Of a DNA stretch of 64,000 nt, positions 1 to 9,332 are shown one piece after another; positions within the stretch are counted from its first letter, which is position 1; each line of letters begins with the position of its first letter. Position numbers and translations under genes: made by a program. The notes under the pieces were generated by a model. That model made no database searches. It saw nothing but the letters and a program-made list of their open reading frames with translations, and was not told the origin of the DNA. This stretch comes from Rhodococcus sp. B7740 (GTDB lineage: Bacteria > Actinomycetota > Actinomycetes > Mycobacteriales > Mycobacteriaceae). Where the stretch lies: positions 1,550,001 through 1,614,000 of the forward strand of contig NZ_CP010797.1 of assembly GCF_000954115.1 (NCBI RefSeq), written 5' to 3'.

Positions 1-1147
1 CACCGACCTCGGCACCCAGAGTGGTACCACCGTCGAGGCGCACTCCGGCACCGCCCGGCGTCCGGTACGCGGTGATGCGTCCGACATCCGGGCGGAATCC
101 GTTCGCCGGATCCTCGGTGGTGATGCGGCACTGCAGAGCCGCACCACGCAGCACGATGTTCTCCTGCTGCAGACCGAGATCGGCAAGTGTCTCTCCCGAG
201 GCGATCCGCAGCTGGGACTGCACCAGATCCACATCGGTCACCTCTTCGGTGACGGTGTGCTCCACCTGAATTCGAGGGTTCATCTCGATGAAGACGTGAT
301 TACCACGGGTGTCGAGCAGGAACTCGACGGTACCGGCACACGAATAGCCGATCTGCTTCGCGAACGCGACGGCGTCGGCGCAGATCTTCTCCCGCAATCC
401 CTCGGGCAGATTCGGAGCCGGAGCGAGCTCGATGACCTTCTGATGCCGACGCTGCACGCTGCAGTCGCGCTCGAACAGGTGCACCACGTTGCCCTGGCCG
501 TCGGCCAGGATCTGAACCTCGATGTGCCGGGGATCGATCACGGCTTGCTCGAGGAACACGGTCGGATCACCGAAAGCCGATTCCGCCTCGCGCGCAGCAG
601 CTTCGATGGATTCGCGCAGCTGCTCGGGCTCGGCCACTCGGCGCATACCGCGGCCGCCACCGCCCGCGACGGCCTTGACGAACAGCGGGAACGTCATCGA
701 CTCGGACTCGGCGACGAGCGCGTCCACATCGGACGACGGCTCCGACGACGCCAGCACCGGAAGCCCAGCCGCCTTGGCTGCCGCGATCGCGCGGGCCTTG
801 TTGCCGGTCAGTTCGAGAACATCGGCGGACGGGCCGACGAAGGTGATGCCTGCCTCGGCGCACGCTGCGGCCAGATCCGGGTTCTCGGAAAGGAATCCGT
901 ATCCGGGGTACACCGCGTCCGCACCGCTGCGTTTGGCAGCGGCGACGATCTCGTCGACCGAGAGGTACGCGCGAACGGGATGGCCCTTCTCCCCGATCTG
1001 GTACGCCTCGTCGGCCTTCGTCCGATGTACCGAGTTCCTGTCCTCGAACGGGAACACCGCAACGGTCGAGGCCCCGAGTTCGTAGGAGGCGCGGAAGGCA
1101 CGGATGGCAATTTCACCGCGGTTGGCAACCAAAACTTTGGAGAACAT
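1..1147 (-). CDS. pyc: Pyruvate carboxylase, N-terminal part (cut by window edge)
   Basis: Biotin-dependent enzyme that carboxylates pyruvate to oxaloacetate for anaplerosis in the cytoplasm. About 382 N-terminal residues are visible and they form the biotin carboxylase domain. The start MFSKVLVANRGEIAIRAFRA is the classic biotin-carboxylase opening. Further on are VYPGYGFLSEN, the glycine-rich ATP-grasp loop AVAGGGGRGMR and the catalytic stretch FIEMNPRIQVEH. The reading frame is open to the left edge, so the carboxyltransferase and biotinyl domains lie outside. Pyruvate carboxylase rather than acetyl-CoA carboxylase is inferred from the sequence style and from the position next to recG, as in mycobacteria. 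It is co-directional with recG, 132 bp downstream. Confidence 0.88.
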   Translation of the reverse strand, partial: MFSKVLVANRGEIAIRAFRASYELGASTVAVFPFEDRNSVHRTKADEAYQIGEKGHPVRAYLSVDEIVAAAKRSGADAVYPGYGFLSENPDLAAACAEAGITFVGPSADVLELTGNKARAIAAAKAAGLPVLASSEPSSDVDALVAESESMTFPLFVKAVAGGGGRGMRRVAEPEQLRESIEAAAREAESAFGDPTVFLEQAVIDPRHIEVQILADGQGNVVHLFERDCSVQRRHQKVIELAPAPNLPEGLREKICADAVAFAKQIGYSCAGTVEFLLDTRGNHVFIEMNPRIQVEHTVTEEVTDVDLVQSQLRIASGETLADLGLQQENIVLRGAALQCRITTEDPANGFRPDVGRITAYRTPGGAGVRLDGGTTLGAEVG

Positions 1148-1279
1148 TGGCTCAACTTACCCGGCAGCGTCGGCCACCGAGGCGTACTGATCTCATCATG
1201 CGGGACGATGTGCTCGATTTCCTCCACTGAAACGGTGCAGTAGGTAACGACCGACCCCTCGACCGCTCCTGTCCACCCG

Positions 1280-3556
1280 TCAGGACTTCTGCAGGTAATC
1301 GACTCGATCCGATCGCCAAGCCGATCGCATCATCGACGCGATGCCGGGATCGTTCGCCAGCGACGGGTCCTGCGCGAACAGGGACCGGGCGCAGTCCTGC
1401 GCGTCCGCGATAATGTCCTCGTCGTCGATGAACGAGAGCAGCCGCAACCCGCTGACCGTGCCCGACTGTGCAGCTCCGAGAACGTCGCCCTCGCGACGAG
1501 TGGCCAGATCCAGCTTGGCCAGCTCGAAACCGTCGTTGGTCGCTGCCACCGCCTCGAGCCGGGCGAACGAGCCGCCCGCGGGGCTGAGATAGCTGATCAT
1601 GATGCACAGGCCCTGATGCCCACCTCGGCCGATTCGGCCTCGCAACTGGTGCAGTTGGCTCACGCCGAATCGGTCCGCATCCATGATGACCATGACCGTC
1701 GCGTTGGGAACGTCCACTCCCACTTCGACCACCGTGGTGCAGACCAGGACGTCGATCTCGCCGGAGTTGAACTCGGACATGGTGATGTCCTTGTCGTCTC
1801 CCGACAGTCGTCCGTGCAACAGACCCACGCGCAGATCGTGCATCGGTCCGGTGGAGAGGGTCTCGTACAGATCCACCGCAGCCGTGGTCTCGGGGCCGTC
1901 CTCCGCGCTCGCACTCTTCTTCTTCGCAGCGCTCTTCTTCCCCGTCTCCGCGTCCTCGTCGTCGCCGATGCGGGAGCACACCACATAGGCCTGGCGACCG
2001 GCTGCCACTTCCTCGTGAATACGCTGCCACGCTCGATCCACCCAGCCCGGCTTGCTCCTGGCAGGCACCACGTTGCTGACGATGGGCGATCGGCCGCGGG
2101 GCAGTTCGGTGAGCACCGACGTCTCGAGGTCACCCAACGTCGACATCGCGATGGTCCGCGGGATGGGGGTTGCGGTCATCACGAGCAAGTGCGGACTGGT
2201 GTTGTCGCGAGCTTTCGCGCGCAACGCATCTCGTTGCTCGACGCCGAACCTGTGCTGTTCGTCGACGACGACCATCGCGAGATCGAGAAATTCGACGCGG
2301 TCCTCGATCAGGGCGTGGGTGCCGATCACGATGCCGGCATCACCGGTGACGGCGTCGAGCAGCGCGGATCGCTTGGCCGCAGTGGACATCGAACCGGTCA
2401 ACAAGGCGACCTTGGTCGCCAGCTCGTGCGATCCGAGTTCGCCGCCGGCCGCGAGGCTCCCGAGCATCGACCGAATCGAGCGCGCGTGTTGGGAGGCGAG
2501 AACCTCCGTCGGTGCCAGCAACGCACACTGATGCCCGGCATCGATCACCTGCAGCATCGCCCGCAGGGCAACGATCGTCTTGCCCGAGCCGACCTCACCC
2601 TGCAACAGTCGCGACATCGGATGCGGTGCCGACAGATCGTGGGCGATCTCGGCTGCCACCTGGTGCTGGCCGGCCGTCAACTCGAACGGCAGACGCCGAT
2701 CGAACTCCGCGGCGAGACCGTCGGTGATCGGTGGGCATCGCGGAGCCACGCGGGTGGATGCGTCGCGTCGGCGGTCGGCGAGGACGAGCTGAACGGCGAG
2801 CGCCTCGTCGAACTTCAGCCGCTCGCGCGCAGAGTCCTTGTCCTGTGCGGTATCCGGGAAATGGACCGACCGCAGCGCGGTGTCGATGTCGACGAGACCG
2901 CGCTGCGCACGAACCGACTCGGGCAACGGATCGACCACGTCGTCGAGTTGGTCGAGCACCTGTCGGACACAGCGCATGAAGGTCCAGCTCTCGACGTCCT
3001 TCGCGGCCGGGTAGATGGGCACGAACGCGCGATCGAACACCGACATGTCCACGGCACCGGAGGAATCGACCGAGCCGCGAGCGAGTCCGGCCAGGGTGCC
3101 ACCGCCGACGATTCGACCTGCAGGCACGACGGCACCGTCGTTACCGTCTCCGCCGAGAATCACGTAGCTGGGGTGCGTGAGATTCCACCGCTTGCCGAAG
3201 TACTTGACCTTGCCCGAGAACATTCCTCGACGACCGGGCAGCAGAACGTGCTTGAGCTTGTGCGGACTGAAGAAGGTAGCGTCGATCCGCTGCCCGTCGG
3301 CGGCGAGTGTCACGGCAAGGAACTGACCGTTGCGGTTCTTCATCGAACGCAGCGTCGCGGACTCGACCGTTGCGACGATGGTGATGTGCTCGCCCTCGGG
3401 CGGCTCCTTCTCCCCCAGCTCCGAACCGTGCGTCATGTAGCGGTGCGGATAGTGCCGCAGCAGGTCCTCGACGGTGTGAATTCCGAAGACGTCGGCCAGC
3501 GGCGTCGCCGCCGCGGCTCCCAGGATGTGATCGAGCCGATCCACCAGCGTTGCCAT
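1280..3556 (-). CDS. recG: ATP-dependent DNA helicase RecG
   Basis: Branch-migration helicase that remodels stalled forks and Holliday junctions. The chosen start, MATLVDRLDHILGAA, gives 758 residues; an upstream in-frame start would overlap the preceding gene and is less likely. An N-terminal wedge/OB region is followed by the helicase core: Walker A LLQGEVGSGKT near residue 322, the RecG box DEQHRFG near 434, and motif III TATPIPRT near 462. The second helicase lobe ends with the QLHQLRGRIGRG motif. A Lys/Ala/Asp-rich insertion (DDEDAETGKKSAAKKKSA) near residue 540 makes the protein longer than the E. coli form; this looks like an actinobacterial loop. It lies 13 bp after the DAK2 gene, so the two are probably co-transcribed. 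Confidence 0.95.
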   Translation of the reverse strand: MATLVDRLDHILGAAAATPLADVFGIHTVEDLLRHYPHRYMTHGSELGEKEPPEGEHITIVATVESATLRSMKNRNGQFLAVTLAADGQRIDATFFSPHKLKHVLLPGRRGMFSGKVKYFGKRWNLTHPSYVILGGDGNDGAVVPAGRIVGGGTLAGLARGSVDSSGAVDMSVFDRAFVPIYPAAKDVESWTFMRCVRQVLDQLDDVVDPLPESVRAQRGLVDIDTALRSVHFPDTAQDKDSARERLKFDEALAVQLVLADRRRDASTRVAPRCPPITDGLAAEFDRRLPFELTAGQHQVAAEIAHDLSAPHPMSRLLQGEVGSGKTIVALRAMLQVIDAGHQCALLAPTEVLASQHARSIRSMLGSLAAGGELGSHELATKVALLTGSMSTAAKRSALLDAVTGDAGIVIGTHALIEDRVEFLDLAMVVVDEQHRFGVEQRDALRAKARDNTSPHLLVMTATPIPRTIAMSTLGDLETSVLTELPRGRSPIVSNVVPARSKPGWVDRAWQRIHEEVAAGRQAYVVCSRIGDDEDAETGKKSAAKKKSASAEDGPETTAAVDLYETLSTGPMHDLRVGLLHGRLSGDDKDITMSEFNSGEIDVLVCTTVVEVGVDVPNATVMVIMDADRFGVSQLHQLRGRIGRGGHQGLCIMISYLSPAGGSFARLEAVAATNDGFELAKLDLATRREGDVLGAAQSGTVSGLRLLSFIDDEDIIADAQDCARSLFAQDPSLANDPGIASMMRSAWRSDRVDYLQKS

Positions 3557-3569
3557 TGTCCGAGATTCC

Positions 3570-5249
3570 CTATTCCACTCCGAATTGCACGAGATCCCCC
3601 GGCTGTCCACCTGTATAGACCACCACGTCGACTCCGGGGTGTGCGCCCGCCACGTACTCGGCCAACCGATCACCGAAGTCATCCGACGCCTGGGCCCCGA
3701 CGAGCACCGTCACCAGCTCCCCTCCCGTGGCCAGGAGCTGATCGAGCAACCGACACCCCGCATCGAGAGGACGAGCGGCGACGATCACCACCTCCTGCCC
3801 CGCCAGCCCGATGCAGTCGCCCGGCTCGCAGGTGCCGACCCACGTCAGAGATCGCTCCTGTGCGATACGCAGAGAACCCCACCTCGTGCCCGCCGCCGCC
3901 TCGGACATCGTGAACGCGTCGTCGACTGCGGCGCGGGCGGCATCGTGCACCGCGAGCGCGGCCAGTCCCTGCACCATCGCCGAACACGGCAACATCACCA
4001 CGTCCTTGCCGTCCGCTCGGGCAGCGGCGCCGACCGCGACGAGTTCCTGCGCGGACAACGCGCCGTTCGGCAACACCAACACCTCACGATGCTTCATCCC
4101 GACGATCGCGCGATGCAGCACCGAGGAGTCGATCGCCTCGTCGCACCGCACCACCGTCGCACCTTCCTGAACGTAGAGGTCTGCGGCACCGTCACCGGCC
4201 ACCAGCGCCAAAATATCGCGACCGACCGACAGCACCGCTGCGTCGCGGCTTTCGGGGATCGCGACTGCGGCGAACTCGGCCGGACCGAAACACGAGATAC
4301 GCACTCCGCGAACATCTCCGGCGGCGATGCCGCGGTCGACGGCACCACCGGGGTCGGTGGTGTGTACGTGCGCGGACCAGGCCCCGGAACCGTCACCGGC
4401 GACGACGACCGAATCTCCGATGTCGGCCAGTGCTCGGCGAAGTTCCGCCGCCCCCGCGTCGTCCGGCCCGTGCACGACGTAGACCACCTCGTACCCGAGG
4501 GAGCGAGACGATCCGTACTCCGACACCGCCACGGGTGCACGGCCGCAGTCCGACGAGAGGTTCGGCGCATCGTCGCCCGTCCGGCGTTCGTGCTCGTGTG
4601 GGCGACGGTATCGCCTGCGCGGCGGGGTGCGGCCGATCACCACCTCCACGAACGCGTCGACGATCACCGAGAGACCGAGAGCTCCTGCGTCCACGACACC
4701 GGCCTCGCGGAGTTCGGCGAGTTGGTCCGTCGTGCTGTCGACAGCTCGAGCAGTGGCCTCGGCGATGTCGACCACCAGCGTGGAGAGGCTGACATTGGCA
4801 TCGTGCGCCGAGGCTTCGCGATCGGCTGCGGCCAGAACGGTGAGCATCGTGCCCTCGACGGGAACGCTGACCGCGCCCGCGACCAGGACTCTGGCGCGAC
4901 GCAGCATCGCCTGCATCGACACCGTGTCCAGCGGGCCGTCCGCTGCGGCCTCGGCGACGGCGCGCAACAGCTGGGACACGATCACCCCCGAGTTCCCCCG
5001 TGCCCCCGCGACCGCCCCCACTGCCAGCGCTCGCCCGATGGAGCGGGCGTCCGCAGCGGGCCCGGCTGCGCGCATCGATTCCACCGCGGCGCGGAAGGTG
5101 AACATGAGATTGGTGCCGGTGTCCGAGTCGGGGATGGGGAACACATTGAGTGCATTGATCTCGTCGCACCGTGCGGTGAGGGAATCGACGCAGTGGTAGG
5201 CCCACCGACGCAGGGCCGCGGCATCGATCGATTCGAGAACGTCGACCAC
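3570..5249 (-). CDS. DAK2/DhaL-domain protein, FakA (YloV)-like
   Basis: A 559-residue soluble protein with an N-terminal DhaL (dihydroxyacetone-kinase nucleotide-binding) domain and a C-terminal DegV-like region. PDSDTGTNL at residues 39-47 supplies the aspartates that bind Mg-ADP in this family, and ARGNSGVIVSQLL follows near residue 82. In Firmicutes the homologue FakA phosphorylates fatty acids bound to FakB. Whether the actinobacterial protein has the same substrate is inference. It precedes recG by 13 bp, a linkage also common in mycobacteria, and is divergent from rpmB. Confidence 0.85.
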   Translation of the reverse strand: MVDVLESIDAAALRRWAYHCVDSLTARCDEINALNVFPIPDSDTGTNLMFTFRAAVESMRAAGPAADARSIGRALAVGAVAGARGNSGVIVSQLLRAVAEAAADGPLDTVSMQAMLRRARVLVAGAVSVPVEGTMLTVLAAADREASAHDANVSLSTLVVDIAEATARAVDSTTDQLAELREAGVVDAGALGLSVIVDAFVEVVIGRTPPRRRYRRPHEHERRTGDDAPNLSSDCGRAPVAVSEYGSSRSLGYEVVYVVHGPDDAGAAELRRALADIGDSVVVAGDGSGAWSAHVHTTDPGGAVDRGIAAGDVRGVRISCFGPAEFAAVAIPESRDAAVLSVGRDILALVAGDGAADLYVQEGATVVRCDEAIDSSVLHRAIVGMKHREVLVLPNGALSAQELVAVGAAARADGKDVVMLPCSAMVQGLAALAVHDAARAAVDDAFTMSEAAAGTRWGSLRIAQERSLTWVGTCEPGDCIGLAGQEVVIVAARPLDAGCRLLDQLLATGGELVTVLVGAQASDDFGDRLAEYVAGAHPGVDVVVYTGGQPGDLVQFGVE

Positions 5250-5380
5250 CTCGGCCAGCCTCCCCCCGCGTCACGTCCCTCACCTCGTCCGAACTCCCTC
5301 GCGGACAGTGCCCGAAGCTTAGTCGGGCATGATCGGTGGCGCGCCGTACGTGAGCCCCGCGGAGCGTCTGCCGTGGCGGT

Positions 5381-5409
5381 TTGGTGATTGCGTGCGACGC
5401 CGCTATTCT
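5381..5409 (+). promoter_or_regulatory. Putative rpmB promoter
   Basis: TTGGTG at 5381-5386 and TATTCT at 5404-5409 are separated by exactly 17 bp and lie about 115 bp before rpmB. This is a reasonable sigma-A type match, assigned by eye only. Confidence 0.4.
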
Positions 5410-5524
5410 TGCAGGGTTGCCTCGAGGCGATCTTCACGCATTGCAATCCTTGCATCTGCTCGTAGTTCGTTTCGATGTCTTCGACCACATGTATCGATCA
5501 ACATCTATCAAGGAGTTCGCGACT

Positions 5525-5716
5525 ATGGCTGCCGTCTGCGACGTATGCGCCAAGGGGCCCGGCTTCGGTAAGTCGGTCTCGCACTCGCACCGACGGACCA
5601 ACCGTCGTTGGAACCCGAATATCCAGACCGTTCACGCTCAGGTTGCGCCTGGTAACTCCAAGCGCATGAACGTGTGCACCTCCTGCTTGAAGGCAGGCAA
5701 GGTGGTCCGGGGCTGA
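5525..5716 (+). CDS. rpmB: 50S ribosomal protein L28 (zinc-ribbon form)
   Basis: A 63-residue ribosomal protein of the large subunit. The start ATG gives MAAVCDVCAKGPGFGKSVSH, and the body carries SHRRTNRRWNPNIQ, the L28 signature. Two CxxC pairs, CDVC near the N-terminus and CTSC near the C-terminus, mark the zinc-binding C+ paralogue. Actinobacteria often carry a second zinc-free copy controlled by Zur elsewhere, so this is probably the zinc-replete version. The ATG is preceded by a weak AAGGAG-like site. An intrinsic terminator follows about 50 bp after the stop. Confidence 0.96.
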   Translation: MAAVCDVCAKGPGFGKSVSHSHRRTNRRWNPNIQTVHAQVAPGNSKRMNVCTSCLKAGKVVRG

Positions 5717-5765
5717 TTTCGGCCTCGCTCTTCGTTTTCCTCCACGGCGTTCCTCGCGTGCGAGA

Positions 5766-5803
5766 ACTGTGCCCCGCCCCCGTATTCGGAGGCGGGGCAC
5801 AGT
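5766..5803 (+). terminator. Hairpin terminator after rpmB
   Basis: A 13-bp perfect GC-rich stem (arms 5766-5778 and 5791-5803) encloses a 12-nt loop. There is no long T run, as is usual for high-GC actinobacterial terminators. It separates rpmB from the downstream hydratase gene. Confidence 0.6.
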
Positions 5804-5847
5804 CGTCGGTGCACTCGAACACTTGGACGTCCATTAGAATTCCGATT

Positions 5848-6642
5848 GTGAGTGATTCGGATGACTACGGTCCCAGCAAGGTCAGCATCGAGGACGGCGT
5901 GCTGCGCATCGTCGTCGCCACCGAGGCGGGCGGTGCCTCTCTCGACCTCGAAGGCATCGACGCCGGCACGGCGGCACTGCGATCCGTCAACGCCGGTACC
6001 ACCGCGATCGGAAGCGTGCTCCTCATCGGCCGCGGGCCCAACTTCTGCGCAGGCGGAAACGTACGCGATTTCGCCGGAGCCGACGACCGCGGCGCATTCG
6101 TCGGTTCGGTCGCCGACACATTCCATGCATTCGTCCGCGAACTGGCCGCCGTCACCGTCCCGGTCGTCGCCGGGGTCCACGGCTGGGCGGCCGGGGCAGG
6201 CATGAGTCTGGTCTGTCTCACCGATATCGCCATCGGCGGACCGTCGACCAAACTGCGCCCTGCGTACCCTTCCATCGGATTCACCCCGGACGGAGGAATG
6301 TCCTGGACACTCCCCCGAATCGTCGGTTCGGGCCGCGCGATGGACATACTTCTGGGTGACTCGATCATCAACGGAGAGGACGCCGTTCGGCTCGGAATCC
6401 TCAGCCGGCTGGTGGGCGACGACATCGTCGACAGTGAGGCCGAGCGCCTCGCTCGAACCCTCGCCAACGGCCCGACATCGGCGTACCAGGGCATCAAGAG
6501 ACTGCTCGGAAGCTCCGAATCAGCAACTCTGACAGAACAATTGGACGCCGAAGCCGCCTCGATATCGGTCGCTGCGGCGTCACCGGCCGGACGTGAAGGC
6601 GTCGACGCGTTCGTCGAGAAGCGTCGTCCCGACTTCTCCTGA
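5848..6642 (+). CDS. Enoyl-CoA hydratase/isomerase family protein
   Basis: Crotonase-fold protein of 264 residues, acting on CoA thioesters such as 2-enoyl-CoA in beta-oxidation or a related pathway. It starts at a GTG (MSDSDDYGPSKVS) after the rpmB terminator. The crotonase oxyanion-hole segment GRGPNFCAGGNVRDFAG lies near residues 62-78, and the second one, GVHGWAAGAGMSLVCLTD, near 110-127. The C-terminus ends in EGVDAFVEKRRPDF, typical of the family. Specific substrate cannot be told from sequence. It is monocistronic and converges on ung with only a few bases between them. Confidence 0.85.
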   Translation: MSDSDDYGPSKVSIEDGVLRIVVATEAGGASLDLEGIDAGTAALRSVNAGTTAIGSVLLIGRGPNFCAGGNVRDFAGADDRGAFVGSVADTFHAFVRELAAVTVPVVAGVHGWAAGAGMSLVCLTDIAIGGPSTKLRPAYPSIGFTPDGGMSWTLPRIVGSGRAMDILLGDSIINGEDAVRLGILSRLVGDDIVDSEAERLARTLANGPTSAYQGIKRLLGSSESATLTEQLDAEAASISVAAASPAGREGVDAFVEKRRPDFS

Positions 6643-6647
6643 ACCGG

Positions 6648-7340
6648 TCACGGCAACGTCCAGTCGATCGGTTCGTCTCCGCCCTCGACCAACAGTTCGT
6701 TGACGCGGCTGAAGGGCTTGGATCCGAAGAAACCGCGTGAGGCGGACAGCGGTGACGGATGAGCGGATTCGATGAAGGGCACCGATCCGAGCATCGGCTT
6801 CAGGGTTGCCGCGTCACGTCCCCAGAGAACTGCCACCAGTCCGGGCGCGTCGGGGTTCTCCGCTCGGGCGACCAATGCCCGAATCGCTTGCTCGGTCACC
6901 GCTTCCCAGCCCTTCTTGCGGTGTGACGCCGCCTGCGACGGTTCGACGGTGAGCACCCTGTTGAGCAACATCACTCCCTGCTCCGACCAGGGTGTGAGAT
7001 CGCCGGTGCTCGGCGTGGGCAGACCGAGATCGTCGGAATACTCCTTGAAGATGTTGCTCAGACTCCGCGGTACGGGTCGCACGTCGGGCGCGACAGAAAA
7101 GCTCAGGCCCACTGCGTGTCCCGGCGTGGGATACGGATCCTGACCGACGATGAGCACGCGAACCCGATCGAAGGGGTAGCGAAAAGCGCGCAGCACGTTC
7201 TCACCCGCGGGCAGGTAGTGCCGTCCGGCGGCGAGTTCGGCTCGCAGGAAGTCGCCCATCGCAGCGACATTCGTCTCGACCGGAGCGAGGGCAGCAGCCC
7301 AGCCCGACTCGACGCTCTCGGACAGCGGCCGGGGCGTCAC
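6648..7340 (-). CDS. ung: Uracil-DNA glycosylase
   Basis: Removes uracil from DNA, starting base-excision repair. It has 230 residues from a GTG that overlaps the stop of the upstream gene by 4 bp, which decides the start. The water-activating loop GQDPYP (residues 66-71, catalytic Asp 68) and the DNA-intercalation loop [13 protein letters not shown] near the C-terminus are both intact. Family-1 UDG; length is normal. Translation is probably coupled to the hexapeptide-repeat protein before it. Confidence 0.97.
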   Translation of the reverse strand: MTPRPLSESVESGWAAALAPVETNVAAMGDFLRAELAAGRHYLPAGENVLRAFRYPFDRVRVLIVGQDPYPTPGHAVGLSFSVAPDVRPVPRSLSNIFKEYSDDLGLPTPSTGDLTPWSEQGVMLLNRVLTVEPSQAASHRKKGWEAVTEQAIRALVARAENPDAPGLVAVLWGRDAATLKPMLGSVPFIESAHPSPLSASRGFFGSKPFSRVNELLVEGGDEPIDWTLP

Positions 7341-7861
7341 CGGTCGATCCGGCGAAGCGCGTCGCGGTAGTACGCGGCATTGGCGGAGTACATCTGCACG
7401 TTGATGTCGACATGCCCCTCGGGAACCTGGTAGCCCTCGCGGATCTTGGCGGGCACGCCGAGCGCCATGGAACGTTCGGGAACGACGAACTTGAACGGCA
7501 CCACCGCGCCTGCACCGACGATCGAGCCCGCCCCGATCTTCGATCCGTTCAGTACCACCGAGCCCGACGCGATGAGGCAGTTGTCCCCGATGGTCGCACC
7601 CTCGACGTGCGCATTGTGGCCCAGTACGCACCCGGAACCGATGACCGTTGCGTCGATCGGAGTGCAGTGAACCACGGTCCCGTCCTGCACGTTGGTGCCC
7701 TCGCCGATCGAGATGGTGCCGTAGTCGGCCCGCAGAACCGCAGTGGGCCACACCGACGATCCGGCAGCCAAGGTCACCGCTCCGATGACGACGGCGTCGG
7801 GATGAACGTAGGCGTCGGGGTGGATGTCGGGTTCGCGATCACCGAGCGCATAGATAGCCAT
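7337..7861 (-). CDS. Gamma-carbonic-anhydrase-like hexapeptide-repeat protein
   Basis: A 174-residue left-handed beta-helix protein. Repeated hexapeptides such as [20 protein letters not shown] and [20 protein letters not shown] span residues 25-125. Histidines in [18 protein letters not shown] and neighbours are placed like the zinc or iron ligands of gamma carbonic anhydrases (YrdA/PaaY type). Carbonic anhydrase activity is possible but many members are inactive or act on other substrates, so only the fold is certain. It overlaps ung by 4 bp and lies 38 bp after thiL. Confidence 0.85.
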   Translation of the reverse strand: MAIYALGDREPDIHPDAYVHPDAVVIGAVTLAAGSSVWPTAVLRADYGTISIGEGTNVQDGTVVHCTPIDATVIGSGCVLGHNAHVEGATIGDNCLIASGSVVLNGSKIGAGSIVGAGAVVPFKFVVPERSMALGVPAKIREGYQVPEGHVDINVQMYSANAAYYRDALRRIDR

Positions 7862-7899
7862 CTCTGCAACTTAGCCGACTCGACCGACCCGACCCGCGT

Positions 7900-8904
7900 T
7901 CACTCGCCCTCGAAACTCGACCATCCCGAGCTACCCGCGTGGACGCGTCCGCCGACCGTCACTCGACCCGCAGGCGCACCGTCTCCGTGCTCGACGCGGC
8001 CGATCACCGTCCATCCCCCGGGAACGGCGGCGGCATCGGGGAAGGTGCCGACGAGCGCGTGATCCTCGCCTCCGGTCAGTACCCACTCCAGCGGATCGTG
8101 CCCCATCAGCGTTGCTGCCGAACGCAGTTCGACAGGGATCTCCAGCAGGTCGGGATCGAGGTCGACGAGAACGCCCGATGCGTCGGCGATGTGGCCGAGA
8201 TCGGCCAGCAGCCCGTCGGAGACGTCGGTGAGCGAGGTCGCACCCGCCTCTGCGGCGTCGATCCCGGCGCGGTACGGCGGGACGGGCACTCGGTGTGCGT
8301 CCAACACGGCGTCGTGGCCCGTTCCGTCCCGGTCGCCGAGCAGCAGGGCCAGGCCGGCCGCGGACCAGCCGAGCCGCCCCGCATAGGCGATCACATCACC
8401 GGCACACGCCCCCGATCGAAGAACCGGGGCCCGGCCCTGGAGATCGCCGAGCGCGGTGATCGAGATCACCAGCTCCGGCGATTGCACCACATCGCCACCG
8501 ACGACGGCCGATCCCGCAGCAACCGCCTCGAGCCACATGCCCTCGTTGAGACCGTCGGTCACGCTCACCGGAGTGTCGGCCGGGCATCCGAGAGAGACGA
8601 GAAAACCCGAGCACTGCGCGCCCATCGCGGCGATGTCCGCGCCGTTCTGCGCGATCGCCTTGCGGCCGATCTGTATCGGACTCGACCAGTCGAGCCGAAA
8701 GTGCCTGCCGTGCACCAACATATCGGTCGATGCCGCGATCCGACCGTCGGACGCGGCGACCACGGCTGCGTCGTCGCCGGGCCCGACGATGGTCGACGAC
8801 GGCTGCTCGCGGCCCGTGATGGCCCGAGCGATCACGTCGAATTCGCCGACCTGAGCGACGGTGCGCTCACTGCCGGTGGCCGAGTCGATGACGGTGTCGT
8901 CGAT
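7900..8904 (-). CDS. thiL: Thiamine-monophosphate kinase (start codon unusual)
   Basis: Phosphorylates thiamine monophosphate to thiamine diphosphate. The Mg-ATP loop VGPGDDAAVV is followed by VHGRHFRLDW, GADIAAMGAQ, VGGDVVQSP and LTDVSDGLLADLGHIA, the standard ThiL blocks. The only ordinary in-frame start near the N-terminus is a GTG at 8835, but it lies inside the conserved VGEFDVIARAI segment that opens the family. Reading on upstream gives in-frame AUC codons at 8907 and 8904 just after a strong AGGGAGG ribosome site (8911-8917), with no ATG, GTG or TTG. I place the start at the AUC at 8904 (334 residues); this is inference. No TPP riboswitch was recognised upstream. Confidence 0.85.
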   Translation of the reverse strand: MDDTVIDSATGSERTVAQVGEFDVIARAITGREQPSSTIVGPGDDAAVVAASDGRIAASTDMLVHGRHFRLDWSSPIQIGRKAIAQNGADIAAMGAQCSGFLVSLGCPADTPVSVTDGLNEGMWLEAVAAGSAVVGGDVVQSPELVISITALGDLQGRAPVLRSGACAGDVIAYAGRLGWSAAGLALLLGDRDGTGHDAVLDAHRVPVPPYRAGIDAAEAGATSLTDVSDGLLADLGHIADASGVLVDLDPDLLEIPVELRSAATLMGHDPLEWVLTGGEDHALVGTFPDAAAVPGGWTVIGRVEHGDGAPAGRVTVGGRVHAGSSGWSSFEGE

Positions 8905-9080
8905 GATGTTCCTCCCTGAGAACGCGGTGCGTGCGCGACGGTCTCGCGCGGAGCGAGTGCCGCGCCTGCGGTACCTTTTAGCGGCGGTCGGGACAGTACC
9001 GATGCAGCAGGTTACGTGCGAAGAGAACGTAGTCGAACCAACCTACAGTCGAGAAGTCCGGCAGGGGAAAGGGACCACCG

Positions 9081-9329
9081 ATGGTGCAAGCATTCGTTCT
9101 CGTTCAGACCGAGGTCGGTCGTGCGACGGCCGTCGCACAACAGATCGAGGCCGTCGACGGTGTCGTGTCGGCCGAGGCAGTGGTCGGGCCCTACGACGTG
9201 ATCGCGCGCGCCGACGGTGCCTCCGACGCCCAGATCGCCGAGATCGTCTCTCGCATCCAGAAGGTCGATGCCATCACTCGCACCCTCACCTGCCCCGTGG
9301 CCCCTCGGTCGACGACGTCCGTCGGATAG
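9081..9329 (+). CDS. Stand-alone Lrp/AsnC ligand-binding (RAM) domain protein
   Basis: An 82-residue protein consisting only of the effector-binding RAM domain of Lrp/AsnC regulators; no helix-turn-helix is present. MVQAFVLVQTEVGRATAVAQ and the core AVVGPYDVIARADGASD match the ferredoxin-like fold. Such small proteins may bind amino acids and modulate full-length Lrp partners or enzymes. The role is not established. An AGGGGAAAGGG ribosome site precedes the ATG, and the gene is followed after 3 bp by the DUF3515 gene, suggesting co-transcription. Confidence 0.8.
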   Translation: MVQAFVLVQTEVGRATAVAQQIEAVDGVVSAEAVVGPYDVIARADGASDAQIAEIVSRIQKVDAITRTLTCPVAPRSTTSVG

Positions 9330-9332
9330 CTC

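Noticed and set aside
1616..3913. A 765-codon open frame on the plus strand opposite recG
   Set aside because: It is antisense to a strongly conserved gene, has Arg/His/Gln-rich composition typical of high-GC shadow frames, and no domain is visible.
8905..9080. TPP riboswitch upstream of thiL
   Set aside because: No conserved thi-box (CTGAGA and ACCTGA elements) is present in the region.
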